From: Lepiota brunneoincarnata
Lineage: Eukaryota > Basidiomycota > Agaricomycetes > Agaricales > Agaricaceae
Direction of reading: 5' to 3'
Assembly: GCA_023014365.1 (NCBI GenBank)
Contig: JAEBUN010000001.1
Location: 62,001-126,000 of the forward strand
DNA: 64,000 nt
The position numbers and the translations under genes were made by a program. The notes beneath the pieces were generated by a model. It did not search any database. It was not told the origin of the DNA and saw nothing but the letters and a program-made list of their open reading frames with translations. Positions 23,801 through 35,203 of this stretch are shown piece after piece; position 1 is the stretch's first letter; every line of letters begins with the position of its first letter.

Positions 23801-25152
23801 AAGAATGTCGGGAAGGTAACTACATTCCCGAGCTGTCGCTGGCCTTTCTGATGCTGCAAACCAAGGTCCCATGTGCCTGGAGGTTCGTGCCGGTGCAGTC
23901 TGATTCGCCAATACGTGAGCCCGTTGGTTCCCCCTTGTTCCCAAACTAATATATTCCTTATAGACCCAGAGTGGTTGTCCATCGAACCAATGACAGTGGG
24001 GCGACATTTCCCTTGCAAGTATGAATCACACTCACCAGTATGTGCAGGGGATGATCCCTCCAGACGAGGAGACAGAGATAACTCTCACCGCCGAGGTCGA
24101 TAGTCGTGTCGCGTCCTCACTCAATTTAGGACCTCGGGACATAAGTGGAACACTGATACTCCACACTGTTCTCGGAACGGATCACTTTATTTCAATATCT
24201 GGAGAATATCGTACGTTCTTCCTTTCTGCGAGGACTCACAAAACCCGTCCTGATAGTTCCGCCAAAGTACCATCATGTTTCGGAAACAAACTAGCAACCC
24301 TGACCCGACTGCCGGGTCCTATACGTTCACTGGGCTCGACGAAAGATCTACGTTCAGAGAATCATCCCTTGAACGCCCCGCGAGAGATCATGCGCTTGGT
24401 GAATCACCTCATGGGAAATGTTACGCCACCGAAGGATCTCTTTCTTTTACCCCCTGACGAAGCGATGGTTGACACTATCCGCGAGGTGGGTAATCGCCAA
24501 CCCACGCGATGCACGAGATAGTCCCCTGAATCTTTTTTTCTTTCAGTGTCTCGATACAGGCGAGGAGTTTCCTTGGCCTCCTGGAGAGGCAGGGCCAGAG
24601 GCAAAAGCCCCGCATGCATTCGCTGTCACACTTGTTCGCCTTCTAGATTCGTTGATTGAGCCAATTATACCTCCCATTCTACACGCCCGGTGCGTCCAGA
24701 TGACGAGCCGTGATGAGGCATTTGAGGTTTGTGGTTTAGACCGATCTAGCTATTTTTATTTGCACACGTGTTGACTAACGGGGCGTAGCTTCTTGATGCA
24801 CTGCAACCAGCGGCGGTCAATGTGAGTGCTTCTCTTTTCCATCTCTGATAAGAAAATGCTCCTGGTCGATATAACGATGATACTCACTAATACGCAATCC
24901 TTGCAAGGTATGGATCACTGTTACTGCGTTCTTGCACTACATTTGCCAGTCTTCTGGTGATCCAAACTATGCAGAGCAAATCGGTGAGTCTGTATTCGCG
25001 GCAGCCTCGGGTGTAACTTTGGTGTTTACGTCTGTGGCTGTTGTGTAGCCGGTATATTTGTTCCTGTCCTGATGCGAAATGACCCCGATTCGACGGCGTT
25101 CCCGGTCTCACCTATTGGAAAGCGGAAATTCTTCCTGTATTTCATTACTTGA
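20869..25152 (+). CDS. OCRL/INPP5B-type inositol polyphosphate 5-phosphatase
   Basis: A large multi-exon enzyme that should remove the 5-phosphate from PI(4,5)P2 or related phosphoinositides at endosomal or Golgi membranes. The start at 20869 (MSSLSDSIRYSLRSTEAVIV) leads into an N-terminal PH-like region (SLTINPAGGALHG, TLVSECKRLKEV). The catalytic domain has KIRIGTFNVNGK-like ISLRLGTFNVNGKLPSQDLS, FVLGFQELDLS, GNKGATAIRLTF, LTFVNAHLAAFDEM, FWMGDLNYRVDLPD and TMSDHRPVAADF. An ASH-like domain follows (IVIKNVGKVPCAWRFVPVQ, HPEWLSIEPMT, DEETEITL), then a RhoGAP-like domain (NAPREIMRLVNHLM, FLHYICQSSGDPN). About 18 short introns can all be spliced in frame, including one flanking a 4-nt exon (22953-22956) that completes the catalytic GDLNYR motif. 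The gene looks intact. Confidence 0.88.
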
Positions 25153-25278
25153 GGCTTGATATAATAGCATGAATATCTGAATGCCTCATGCATGGAAATA
25201 TATTATTTGCTTGAGGGTATGCGTGATATTACATTGCATCTAAACTTTCCATCTCCTAGCTTTGTTGAAAGTAAGGGG

Positions 25279-26861
25279 TCATGAAAAGAGCTTCTTGTAC
25301 GCCTTTTTCTCTTTTTCTCGCACTTCCTTCTTTCGCTGGTGAAGCTTCGCAAGTTCACCGGCAATGAGCTTGTCGTCGGGTACAAGCTTGCTCGCGGTGA
25401 CAAGGTCGGCTTCCTGACCCTCGTCATTCTTCATGATCCCATGAGCCATGGCCCGGCGATACATTGCTTTGGCTTTTTTTAAAAATAAATAAAAATAGCG
25501 GGGATCAGTATGAAGCTCCGTATATAATGAACCGTCGGTACAGACCTTTATCCGCGGTGTCCAAATCGAGGTTGTTCAACGCGCGTGTGGTATTTGATAT
25601 GGCAACTGATGCATTGGACGTAGATGGAGGAACGGTACGGATAGCAGCCAAAGATGAGTTGAGTAATAAAGGAGCCAGGATGGCTTTGTAGGTTTCCTTC
25701 AACTCTGGAGATGAATCCTCTTCTAGAATTTCTTGGTGCAGATCAAGGTAACGGATGGATTCTGGAGGTGGGCACGTGGAACAACGAGATCCGGTTCAGT
25801 TTATGATAATGAGACAAGTCCGGCCAAACACGCACTCTGATATTTCTGGAATGCCCCCTCAATTTTTCCTTCTTTGTAAAGTTTATTCCCGGCTTCCCTT
25901 ATCACTTTGGCCATCTCGATTACAGTTTCAGGCTTGCTGAGATCACGGTCCTCGTCATCTGGGTAGTCTTCATAAGGATCCCCGTCAGCAGCAGCAGCAG
26001 CTTCGTCGGTAAGAGAAGGGTCATCAGGGGAGAGCTCGCCACAGTCGACGACGACGACCGGCGCAGTAGGTATATCCCCAGAGGAGGTCGGGTTGTTCTC
26101 GATCTGTCGGACTAGTGGAGAGGTAAATGGCAAAGGTATGGGTGAATAAAGGAAGGTTGGCTTACCAATTGACTTTCCCTTGATGACTTCGCCGAAAACT
26201 ACGTGCTTCCCGTCTAGATGGGGAGTTTGGGACACGGTGATGAAAAATTGAGAGCCATTGGTATTAGGGCCTGCATTCGCCTGCAAGGGATTTTTTTTGT
26301 TTGTTTAGTTCACAAGTCCCGTGCCGAGTTCATATTATGTGGGCGTACCATTGAAAGTAGGAATGGTTTGGAATGCTTCATGGGAAATGCCTCATCTTCA
26401 AACTTTTCTCCATAAATCGACTCGCCACCGGTGCCTATCCAACCCAATATATTACAATGATGGAGGGAGGGAAAATGGAGCAAGATGCATACCATTGCCA
26501 GCAGTGAAGTCACCACCTTGGCACATGAACCTGTTGTGCCCGACGATGGTATCAAGACAAAAATGCTCCGTTGAGAGCTAATCCAGATTTACGTACCCTT
26601 TAATTACACGATGGAAGGTAGACCCTTTGTAATGCAAAGGCTTGCCCAACTTGCCAACACCCTTCTCGCCCGTGCACAATGCACCTAAAATAAGCGGTAA
26701 GTCTGTTGGAAAGATCAGATCACAAAATTGAAAGCGTCAAGCATACGAAAGTTCTCTGCCGTCTTGGGGACAAGATCATTGTAGAGGGAGAAAACGATCC
26801 GACTGGGAGGTTTGTCCCCGATTGCGATATCAAAGTAGGTGATCGGGCGCTCTGAAGACAT
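25279..26861 (-). CDS. CPR6: cyclophilin-40 type peptidyl-prolyl isomerase
   Basis: A cyclophilin with a C-terminal TPR region (Cyp40/Cpr6/Cpr7 type), an Hsp90 co-chaperone that isomerises proline bonds. The start at 26861 gives [20 protein letters not shown]. Exons then read [96 protein letters not shown] and [15 protein letters not shown]; the catalytic FHRVI...Q and NGSQFFIT are present. The acidic linker and TPR part follow ([29 protein letters not shown]-like [20 protein letters not shown]), ending KKAYKKLFS. Six or more introns. It converges on the 5-phosphatase with 126 bp between stops. An upstream ATG at 26966 is possible but not needed. Confidence 0.88.
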
Positions 26862-27775
26862 GGCGGTTAGGGCAAACGAGATGTCTCTATGGGACGCATA
26901 TATTGCGGGGTGTGTATTACGTAATAAAGTAGAAAGTCCTGGAACATGTCCGAACATCCAGCCCACTCACCACCACCAGCCGAGCTATCCAGCGAGATCA
27001 CTGCCCACTTTCGGGAGTCGTTAGCTGCTAAGATAATCATTCTCTTGCAACTAACATTTGAGAAAAGTGCTCCAGCCCTACCCCCTTGTGTCAATCCTTT
27101 GAGACACTCCTTGTCAGGTGATGAGCGAGTATCTGTTATTCTCGAGGTGGTGTCGTTTGCGAGAACCACGTGCGACTTGTCCACACGGTCCAACCGTGTG
27201 TCAAAAACTTCAAGAGCGATATCGTGTGCTTCCTCCTCTACCGCGATGCTTCCACTAACGACCCGCTCTAGCCCAAAGGATTGTATTAAGTATCCACCTC
27301 GCCACGGTTGGAGAGGGTGTGGAGTTGTTTGTCATCGTTACGGTAAAGCGGAGATTGTGGGCCGAATAAATTTCCAAATTTCCACAAATCAAAGCAGACG
27401 CTCAACGACAACCCATTCGCATGGTCCCACTGCAGATCCAATCGCAGAGTAGCGGTAAACACCCCGTGGTGACTCCGAGCCCCCCTCCAGTGAGTAGTAC
27501 CCGAACACTCGACATAATGGTGCAAACATTACGCGGAGGAGCGTCAAAGAAGCATTAACATGAGGCCATCGCTATGCCCCGTGCAGTTCCGACCGTGTTG
27601 CACGGCACCGGTGTCTGGATCGGCGCGGCCGTCAAACGCCTCCAGGATTCAGGGAAGGGAGCGATTGAATAGGTCAGGCACCACTTGGCCATTCCTCCGA
27701 GGACTTAACCCATATCACCTCCAGCCATCTCGATTCCTCCTCTGTGGTTCAAGACGCTGGGATGGGTACGTTGGG
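26862..27775. other. intergenic region with an uncertain coding segment
   Basis: The 0.9 kb between the cyclophilin and P450 genes. On the minus strand around 27300-27090 an open frame reads QSFGLERVVSGSIAVEEEAH, then DIALEVFDTRLDRVDKSHVV, which looks protein-like, but no start, splice frame or family can be assigned, and the plus strand is also open here. I do not call a gene. Confidence 0.3.
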
Positions 27776-27783
27776 TATATATA
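27776..27783 (+). promoter_or_regulatory. TATA box of the P450 gene
   Basis: TATATATA, 66 bp upstream of the P450 start codon at 27842 and on the same strand, a usual distance for a fungal TATA element. Confidence 0.55.
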
Positions 27784-27841
27784 CCTTCTTGTCATCCTAC
27801 AACCTTCTGCATCACCCTTATTCACCTTACGCACACCCCTA

Positions 27842-29963
27842 ATGTCTGGGTTCTTCACAACTCTTGACCTTAGCCTTGCACTCTTCGGCTTCTTCCTCCT
27901 TCGTCGACTTTATAGCCGGAAATCCTCAGCATTGCCCTTACCTCCTGGTCCAAGGGGATGGCCTCTACTTGGAAACCTTCTCGACATGCCAACCTCGAAA
28001 GAGTGGCTAACTTTTGCGGACTGGGGCAACAAATGGGGTGAGCTGGGTAGTATATATTATACAAGATCCGTCCTGACAACAGACCAGGTGGATTAATATC
28101 CATCTCTGTCTTTGGCCAACGAATGTTTATCGTAAACTCTGCCAAGGTGGCAATGGACATGCTCGACAAGAAGAGCTCTATTTACTCAGGCCGTCCCGTC
28201 ATGCAAATGGGAGGCGAAATGGTCGGATGGAAGAACACCCTCGTTCTGGTGCCTTACGGAGACCGTTTCCGTAATTATCGCCGTCTCTTCCACCGGCTCA
28301 TCGGTAGCCATGCCGCCATGTCACAATTCCACCCTGTCGAGGAGATCGAAACTCGTAGATTTCTCAAGCGTTTACTCTCCACGCCGCAGGACTTGGCCGC
28401 ACATATACGCCAGTACGTATTATGTGGAGCTCTTCTGATGATAATAGCACTTTTTTGTTCATACGACGAGTTAGAACGGCTGGTGCAGTCATCCTCCGCA
28501 TCTCACATGGCTACGAGGTCAAAGGGAAAGATGACCGGTTCGTACAGCTGGCGGATCTCGCTACAGAGCAGTTTTCGCTATCGACGGCGCCGGGGGGTTT
28601 CTTGGTAAACCTGGTGCCAGCGTGTAAGTGCTACTGCTACACAACATACGATAAGAAACAGGACCGTTGATTTTCCTTCTTGGATTAGTGAGCCGGCTTC
28701 CCGACTGGTTCCCTGGAACCAACTTTAAGAAGATTGCCCGGGAATGGGCTGGCACCCTCAACCGGATGATTGAAGAACCTCACCAATTTGTCAAAGATCA
28801 ACTGGTAGGTTTGATCAGGAAAGAAGTCCAACCAACGCCGCTTAACATTTCGCCACCCCTGCAGGCTTCTGGAACCGCAGAACCATCATTTACAAGCAAA
28901 CTATTGGAAGAACCTAATTTAACTCCGCAGAAGGAGTTTGATATCAAGTGGTCAGCGGGTTCTCTCTATTCTGGAGGTGCAGATACCGTAAGTCGTTCTT
29001 GCCCCGCTCGGCCGGCCCGAGTTCATGCTAAAATTACTAACGCAAATCAGACGGTTTCATCCATCTACGCATTCTTCAAAACGATGATACTTTTCCCCGA
29101 GGTTGCGGCGAAAGCTCAAGCGGAGATTGACGCCGTTGTGGGCCAAGATAGACTCCCTTCGTTTGCCGACAGAGACTCATTACCATTCACCCATGCGCTT
29201 GCACTCGAGGTTTTACGATGGCATGCTGTAGTACCAACAGGTATGTTTCATCCCCCTTCCTTTGGATCCCACAGAAGTTAAGGAAAGTTTGTTACCAAAA
29301 AGGTGTTCCTCATGTCGCGACGGAAGATAACATCCACAATGGCTACCTCATTCCCAAGGGATCCCTCATCATCACAAACCTCTGGTTCGTTTTCATCCTT
29401 AAACCGCACATCGAAATTAACCTAGTATTGACAGGCAAATGCTACACGACTCAAAAATTTACTCAGACCCAATGACATTTCAACCCTGCCCGGTTCCTTG
29501 GGCCCAATCCCGAACAAGATCCCCGTGAAGTATGTTTCGGGTTCGGTAGGAGGTAAGAAAGTCTTGTCGCAGAATCGCTTGAGATCCAGCACTCACTCGC
29601 CCCTGTTTCTTGAACCGCAGAACCTGCCCAGGTGAGATCGCATGACTATAGTATACACCACAGTCTCTTATTTGCTGATGGCCCCACTCAGGACAAGTGC
29701 TGGCTGAAGCTTCTATTTTTATCTCATGCGCCATGACCTTGGCCGTGTTCAACATCTCAAAGCACACAGAAAACGGAAAAGTGATCGAACCCGACGTCGA
29801 TCAAACCACTGGGACCATTAGGTACGATAAAATGTTTCCCCTGAAAAAAAAGAAAAAAAAAAACACCAATACTCATTCACGCAGCCACCCGACACCGTTC
29901 CAATGCTCGATTACACCGCGGTCGGAGAAGGCTCTCGCGCTCATCAATGCCGTTGAACTTTGA
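27842..29963 (+). CDS. cytochrome P450 monooxygenase 1, possible frameshift
   Basis: A membrane-anchored P450 of the large basidiomycete group related to O-methylsterigmatocystin oxidoreductase. The start at 27842 gives a hydrophobic anchor (LSLALFGFFLLRRLY) and the proline hinge LPLPPGPRGWPLLGNLLDMP. Exons then carry WKNTLVLVPYGDRFRNYRRL (helix C), LYSGGADT (helix I, AGxDT-like), ALALEVLRW (ExxR), and after introns GYLIPKGSLIITNLW. The haem loop is split: FGFGRR, then TCPGQVLAEA after the intron, so the cysteine ligand is present. A single extra base near 29484-29491 separates SDPMTFQP from RFLGPNPEQDPREVCFGF; no intron explains it. If real, the frameshift removes the haem ligand and kills the enzyme. 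All other junctions are in frame. The substrate is unknown; no biosynthetic partner genes are adjacent. Confidence 0.8.
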
Positions 29964-32867
29964 TTGGGCATGCTGGGGGGTTCTTTATGTATAGTAAACC
30001 GAGGGGCCGAGCTGCGGTCAGGGTTTTTTGGATGGGAGGTATCGTCAAGGTATTTCCGGCCTATTAATATCTTTTCCAAGTAACATGGATGTACAGTAAC
30101 ACTATATCCTTTCTATGCAGCTTTGCCATGTGTGCATTGATGAGCGCCTAACAACGGGAGTAAGACCGCGAGTATATGTCCTGGACGCAAACACCGACGC
30201 ATAGGTGTTCGATGTAACCCCTCGCGTTGACTATCCGCGGGGATCTTGCTAGTCGGCGGGAGGGCGGCAGTTTTCCCGACCGTCGGAGACAAGTCCTTGT
30301 GCCTTTGGAGCTCATTCCGCGGGGTGGAAAGGAAGGGGGGGAGCGGAACAGGCAAGCAACAACATTGCAATGTGTCGCGAACATCAAGGTCGCCGAGTAA
30401 ATCAATGAGGTCATCAAAAAAGCAGCCTGGAAACCCTCTAGGGTCTAATGAGAGCGCCAGGGAACGAAGGAACCGATCACTGGGCTCAGTGGAAGGGGAC
30501 CCCACGGCGCGCAATGACCACGGACAACGACGGGGGGCCCAGGGAGTGATGACGAGCTAAGGGTTTTGTTTTGTTAACTCCCCGTATCTACCGAAGGCAA
30601 CTCGCAAGCAAGAAGAGACAAGGGTTCAACACAAGATTACCCTGACTGAGAAGATGATTCAGTTAGGTACAGTACACAAAGGCCGCCGGCAGGGTTTCAG
30701 GGTTCCCGTCGCAAGCAGTGGTTGATTCTGGACTCGAGGGGAGGTGGACTGAGTACTTCCGCGGGCGGGTGGAAATTATTATCCAGCGAGGATAGGGACC
30801 CCGAGTGTCAGAGGGAACCTTTGAGGGGACCAAAAACACCGTGAACTGCGTTCAGGGGTATAAAAGGTGATTACGAGGTCGGGAAGCGACGTGGGTCGGT
30901 GCCAATATTATCCTGCTGAACGGGGTTGGGGGGTGGTACACACGATGCTAAATGAACCGGATCATTTGTACAAGAGATTAGTCGATCACCACGGGGTTAT
31001 TCCCCAGGAACCCATTGAGATCCGGAGGCGAGCAAAGTCATATGGTGAGACGTCATAGAATGCTTGCCCCGTGGACTCGTGACTTGGGGGCTACTTACAA
31101 CCGTGATAGCGGGGAAGTCGGTTCGTCGCCCGAGTTAATATGATGAGCAGGTGATTCCGAAACTGTCGGTCGAGGAGCAGTAGGGGATGGTCAGGTGTGG
31201 GAAAAGCCAAGCAATAAGGGCCGCAGTGATGGTGGGGACCGATTAGAGGTACTAGAGGGTGCGGCTACAGCGCGCTGCACAAACATATTCCCCGCAGTGG
31301 CGGTGTAGTAGCTGTATGCCATCAGTGATCGGCTGATCTCGTGATCGACGTAGAGAGAGAAAGAGGGGCCTTTCGTCTGAGACGACAACACGATGAGAAA
31401 AAGGCTAGGTGCCATTGATCCCAGAATGGCAAAGAATAACGGGATTCGTGGGGGTCTCATGTTCGAAGAGCCAAGCGCCCTGAAAAAAGAATGACAGAAG
31501 GAGGTAAAGGTGGGCCAACAAGCCACCATCATCATTCTAGCAGAAAATGGCGAGCGGTAAATTAGCGTCTATTTCCCAGGAGCTGTGCATGTCGCAATCC
31601 CTCACGCCACCAGTAAGCAGGGAGGGGTTCGGCCTGGCGGGGCATCAATGGAGCAGGCCGCGGAGAGGAACCGAAGACGAAAGCAGAAGAGATGGAATGG
31701 AGCAACGTTGTTCCCAAAGCTTAAGCACATGATACACACGGAGGTTGAGGGGGTTGGGGTGAAATATAATAAGAATGGTTTTGAGGAGAGGCCAAGGGGG
31801 AATGAATGGGGCTAAAAAAAAAAAACAATTGCTGTTGAAAGCTTATCGTCGAGAAGGCAGAACGAAAAGCTGAGAGATGAATCCAGGTCGAGCCCAGGAT
31901 AATGTGTGGGAAAGTACCTCGTGCTTACCTTGTATCGTCCGGCGTAGGTTCGTGAGTCGACGCGTGGAGGAAGGAATTGAGAGCGCGGATTTGTTTTAAT
32001 CGGGGGTGTGCGTGGAAATCCCGTCGGAGAAGGAGAAAATAGCTGTTGTGGCACATAGGGGGCAAGAGACGCCCGGTGACGGCATGAGTTGCAATGACTG
32101 GGATATGCATGCGAGCGTGATGGGAAACGTCACTCTGAGTGTGGGGAGCATGGAAATATTCGAGAAGCAGGCGGCCAGCATGGACTGAACACTGCTGCGG
32201 TGTGCCTCCATTCCCTGACTCTCCATTTTGCAGGGGGGGTAGGGCAGGCGAGTTGTAGTACGGATGGAAATATGGTGAGTTAGACTGCAAAGACTTAATA
32301 TAGAGCGTGCGGCTATTGTTTTTGGGCTGCTGTAATGACGTTTGTGTTGGAGACATGCTGGATTGATGAGATGGAGCGGTGATGTGCGGCGAGAGATGGT
32401 ATTGAGAAAGCAAGAGAGAGAGAGAGAGCGATGGTTGCGAGGATGAAGAGGGAACAAAGAACAGACCACGCGTCGAGTCTTTGAGTCGGATTCAGTGTGA
32501 AAGGGAACCACCCACGATAGAACAAGGCCATTGCTATTTTAGGAAACCTCATTAAGCCTCCTCCCCGTTTTGGAAACTCAACAAACATCTTCTGTTTTTC
32601 TGTCTTTTTTCTTGTATTTTATTGTTATATATATTATTCTTTTGTTTCAAGGGGAGAGGCTGGGAGAAGCAAATAATAATAATAATCATAAAAATACAAG
32701 GCAAGAGCAGGGATGACGGGAAGTAAACAAGGATGGCCAAGTGTGGGAGGGGATGCGACAAAGGAATGACCGAAAAGAGCAGTTGGATCTTGTTCTCGAT
32801 ATGTCGGATTTCTGAACATATAAGCCTCGCTCTTGCACTACTCTACTCTACTCTACCACCTACTCTC
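29964..32867. other. long spacer, no supported gene
   Basis: About 2.9 kb. A TATAAAA box at 30859-30865 has no recognisable gene downstream. A minus-strand frame near 31475-31191 contains a hydrophobic stretch (IPLFFAILGSMAPSLFLIVL) and could be a small membrane protein, but nothing else supports it. A purine/pyrimidine-rich stretch lies at 32406-32426 (GA repeat). The last few hundred bases probably regulate the Clp1-like gene. Confidence 0.35.
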
Positions 32868-33752
32868 ATGTTCCACGTCGCATCCCATCCATCTGCCTTT
32901 GCTCTCCACTCCCACGGCCAGTACTCGGCCCATACCCAGCACCACGCACCACAGCCCTCCGCTGCCATCCAGCTTCCCCGCACCCTCGCTCGTCCAAAGT
33001 TCACCGAGGTCTCTCGCGACGCCATCCATGCTGCGTCTCCAGACCTTGCTGGCGTGCCCTCCGAGTACATCCGTCGCGGTTTGCGCGCCAAGCCACAGCC
33101 GATGCTAGCTGGCCTCAGTGCCCTCTCCGCCTCACACATGCCGTCTTCTCTACCCCGCTCCCAGCTTTCGTTGACGATGACAGTTCCTCTGCGAGGTTCT
33201 TCTGGTGAGACCTCGCACCCAACCCACATCCTCGCCATTTCCTCCTCAAAATCGGCCTCTTCATCAGACCAGCTCTCGCTCTTCCCTGTCCATGCACTCA
33301 CCCTGGCCGCAAACTGTGCTCTCCTTCCCCGCCTCTCACCTTCGAATGCCGCACCTGCATCCAACGGCACCATAACCCTCCCCGTCCTGCCTCTCTCTCT
33401 TCCGTCTCCTGCTGCTTTCTCCGTCATCCACTCCTACCTCTACACCCACCGCCTCGACGCCGTCATGAAAGCTCTCTTCCCATTACCTACGGGTTTCCTT
33501 CAGACTCTCACTCATCCCGCGGTTAGATCTGCTCTCCAGTCATCGGACACCCTCCACCAACTTTCCCTCTTCCTCTGCTCGAACGCGTCGGGCAACCTCA
33601 GGACACTTACCAGCCATGCCGCACATGTCAAGGAGCTTTGGCAAGATCTTGTCAGCTTGGGCCTATACGAGCCCGAGCTTTGGGATACCCTCGATCTCGC
33701 CTGGGAGATTGTACTTGGCGCACTCAACCTCGCTGCGACTGCCAACCAGTGA
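32868..33752 (+). CDS. Clp1-like (clampless) protein
   Basis: A single-exon protein of about 294 residues that matches the basidiomycete Clp1 type, a regulator of clamp-cell formation and sexual development in Coprinopsis and Ustilago. The start at 32868 (MFHVASHPSAFALHSHGQYS) follows an ATATAAG box at 32818-32824. Family-like parts are THILAIS, LFPVHALTLAANCALLPRLS, ITLPVLPLSLPSPAAFSVIH, YLYTHRLDAVMKALFPLP and the C-terminal LTSHAAHVKELWQDLVSLGL followed by ELWDTLDLAWEIVLGALNLA. It has no catalytic motif and no membrane segment. The coding sequence is rich in C at third positions, unlike its neighbours. The identification rests on memory of family features and would be confirmed by a database search. 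Confidence 0.65.
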   Translation: MFHVASHPSAFALHSHGQYSAHTQHHAPQPSAAIQLPRTLARPKFTEVSRDAIHAASPDLAGVPSEYIRRGLRAKPQPMLAGLSALSASHMPSSLPRSQLSLTMTVPLRGSSGETSHPTHILAISSSKSASSSDQLSLFPVHALTLAANCALLPRLSPSNAAPASNGTITLPVLPLSLPSPAAFSVIHSYLYTHRLDAVMKALFPLPTGFLQTLTHPAVRSALQSSDTLHQLSLFLCSNASGNLRTLTSHAAHVKELWQDLVSLGLYEPELWDTLDLAWEIVLGALNLAATANQ

Positions 33753-34126
33753 CGTGTTGCCGCACAAAACAAAAGCAACAACAAAAATCAAACAACGATA
33801 CCATCTCAAACGAACATGCGCATCTGGCTCGCGTTTCGTCCTTTGTCTCCAATTTTTCTTATGGTTGTTATGAAGAACTGTTTTGCAAACGACACACACT
33901 GAACATTTTACTGTATCATAGGGTTACCCGGATAGACCAAACTGTATTCTCTCCCCCCCCCCCCGCTCTTCTGTTTTTTCGTTCTGATCTATACCCTCTC
34001 TACCATACCTCCACCCATAATTACCGCCGCTTGTCAATTTTGTAGCCATATTATATCAAATATCAAATGACGTCAGACCCCCCTCAGACTTATCTCCAAA
34101 CCACCACCATCATCATCATCATCACT
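33753..34126. other. intergenic region
   Basis: A 374-bp AT-rich spacer with a run of C at about 33952-33964. It should hold the Clp1-like terminator and the DJ-1-like promoter. No gene is seen. Confidence 0.4.
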
Positions 34127-35185
34127 ATGAAAGCTCTCGTCCTCATCGCAGACGGCACAGAGGAAATGGAATTGTCAGTTCTTCAACTCTTTTTTTACAA
34201 GCTGCTCTTGACAAAAACTCTCAAAATAAAAAGCACAATCACCTATGACACCCTTGTCCGCGCAGGTATCACAACCGTCTCGGCTTACCTTCCGCCAATC
34301 CTCCCTGCAGCAGACACGCCCACCACCACCCTCGGTGCGGGTTCCGGCACACTCACCATCATCAACTCGCCCCCACCCGCAGCCACGTGTTCTCGCGGAG
34401 TCAGGATCATACCTGATACCTACTTCGAGTCTTCGGGCGAAGGCTTCGGACCCGTACGTTGTTTTTTTTTTTTTTTCTTTCTCTTCTCTCTCTCTCTTTT
34501 TTTTTTTTTTTCTTTTCTTTTTTATGTCACATCATCTCCGTATCCACCCGTTTCAACGAATCAAATGTTTTATATGCACAGGACAAATATGATCTTCTCG
34601 TTATCCCCGGAGGAGCTAAAGGCGCAGAGAGGATTTCCACAGATCTTGGCGTGCAGAAACTTGTAAAGACGTATTTGGAGGAGGGAAAGTATGTTGGGAT
34701 GATCTGTGCCGGTCCGTCCATATTTCGCCCTTTTTTTTTTTGTTTGTAAAAATTATTCACAAGTTACGAATTATAGGGAGTCTCGCGGCAAAGACATCAG
34801 GATTACCTTCTCAACCGCTTACATCCCACCCAAGCGTTCAGACCGAGCTTGATCACTGTGCGTACCAAGACCCTTCCGGGTTCTGCATTTGTAATCGATC
34901 TCATCAGTGTTCGAGTACTCTGACCAGCCGGTCGTCGTCTCTGGCAAACTCATCACTAGGTAAAGAAAATACAAATTTCTGAGAGTAACCAATTCTAATA
35001 TATTTTACTAGTCGTGGGCCGGGTAAGCCGTCTATGTTATTGTTTCCTTCTCTGATGCATCTAATTACCCCCTCTTAGGCACCACATTCCCCTTTGCCCT
35101 CACCCTCGTCGAGCTCCTCGCCGGCGCAGAGAAGAGAAAGGAGATCGCGGGGCCAATGATCTTCCCCACTGGCACTCCCTGGTAG
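34127..35185 (+). CDS. DJ-1/PfpI family protein
   Basis: A member of the DJ-1/ThiJ/PfpI superfamily (class I glutamine amidotransferase-like fold), linked to oxidative-stress protection, protein or methylglyoxal repair. MKALVLIADGTEEMEF opens the family's first strand and the conserved Glu. Then TITYDTLVRAGI, KYDLLVIPGGAKGAERI and YVGMICAG follow: the cysteine of MICAG is the nucleophile-elbow Cys. Later exons read GPGTTFPFALTLVELLAG and end MIFPTGTPW. Introns are short except one with long T tracts (about 34460-34520). An upstream ATG at 34067 would add about 20 residues ending in a run of isoleucines; the start at 34127 matches the family length. It converges on the F-box gene, with only 18 bp between stop codons. 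Confidence 0.85.
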
Positions 35186-35203
35186 ATACATGTAATATAT
35201 TAT

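Noticed and set aside
32406..32426. GA repeat as a CRISPR or regulatory array
   Set aside because: A simple dinucleotide repeat with no spacers; such repeats are common in fungal spacers.
32843..33427. Minus-strand frame opposite the Clp1-like gene
   Set aside because: A shadow produced by the strong third-position C bias of the plus-strand gene.
34440..34530. Poly-T tracts as a terminator
   Set aside because: They lie inside an intron of the DJ-1-like gene and reading continues after the acceptor near 34581.
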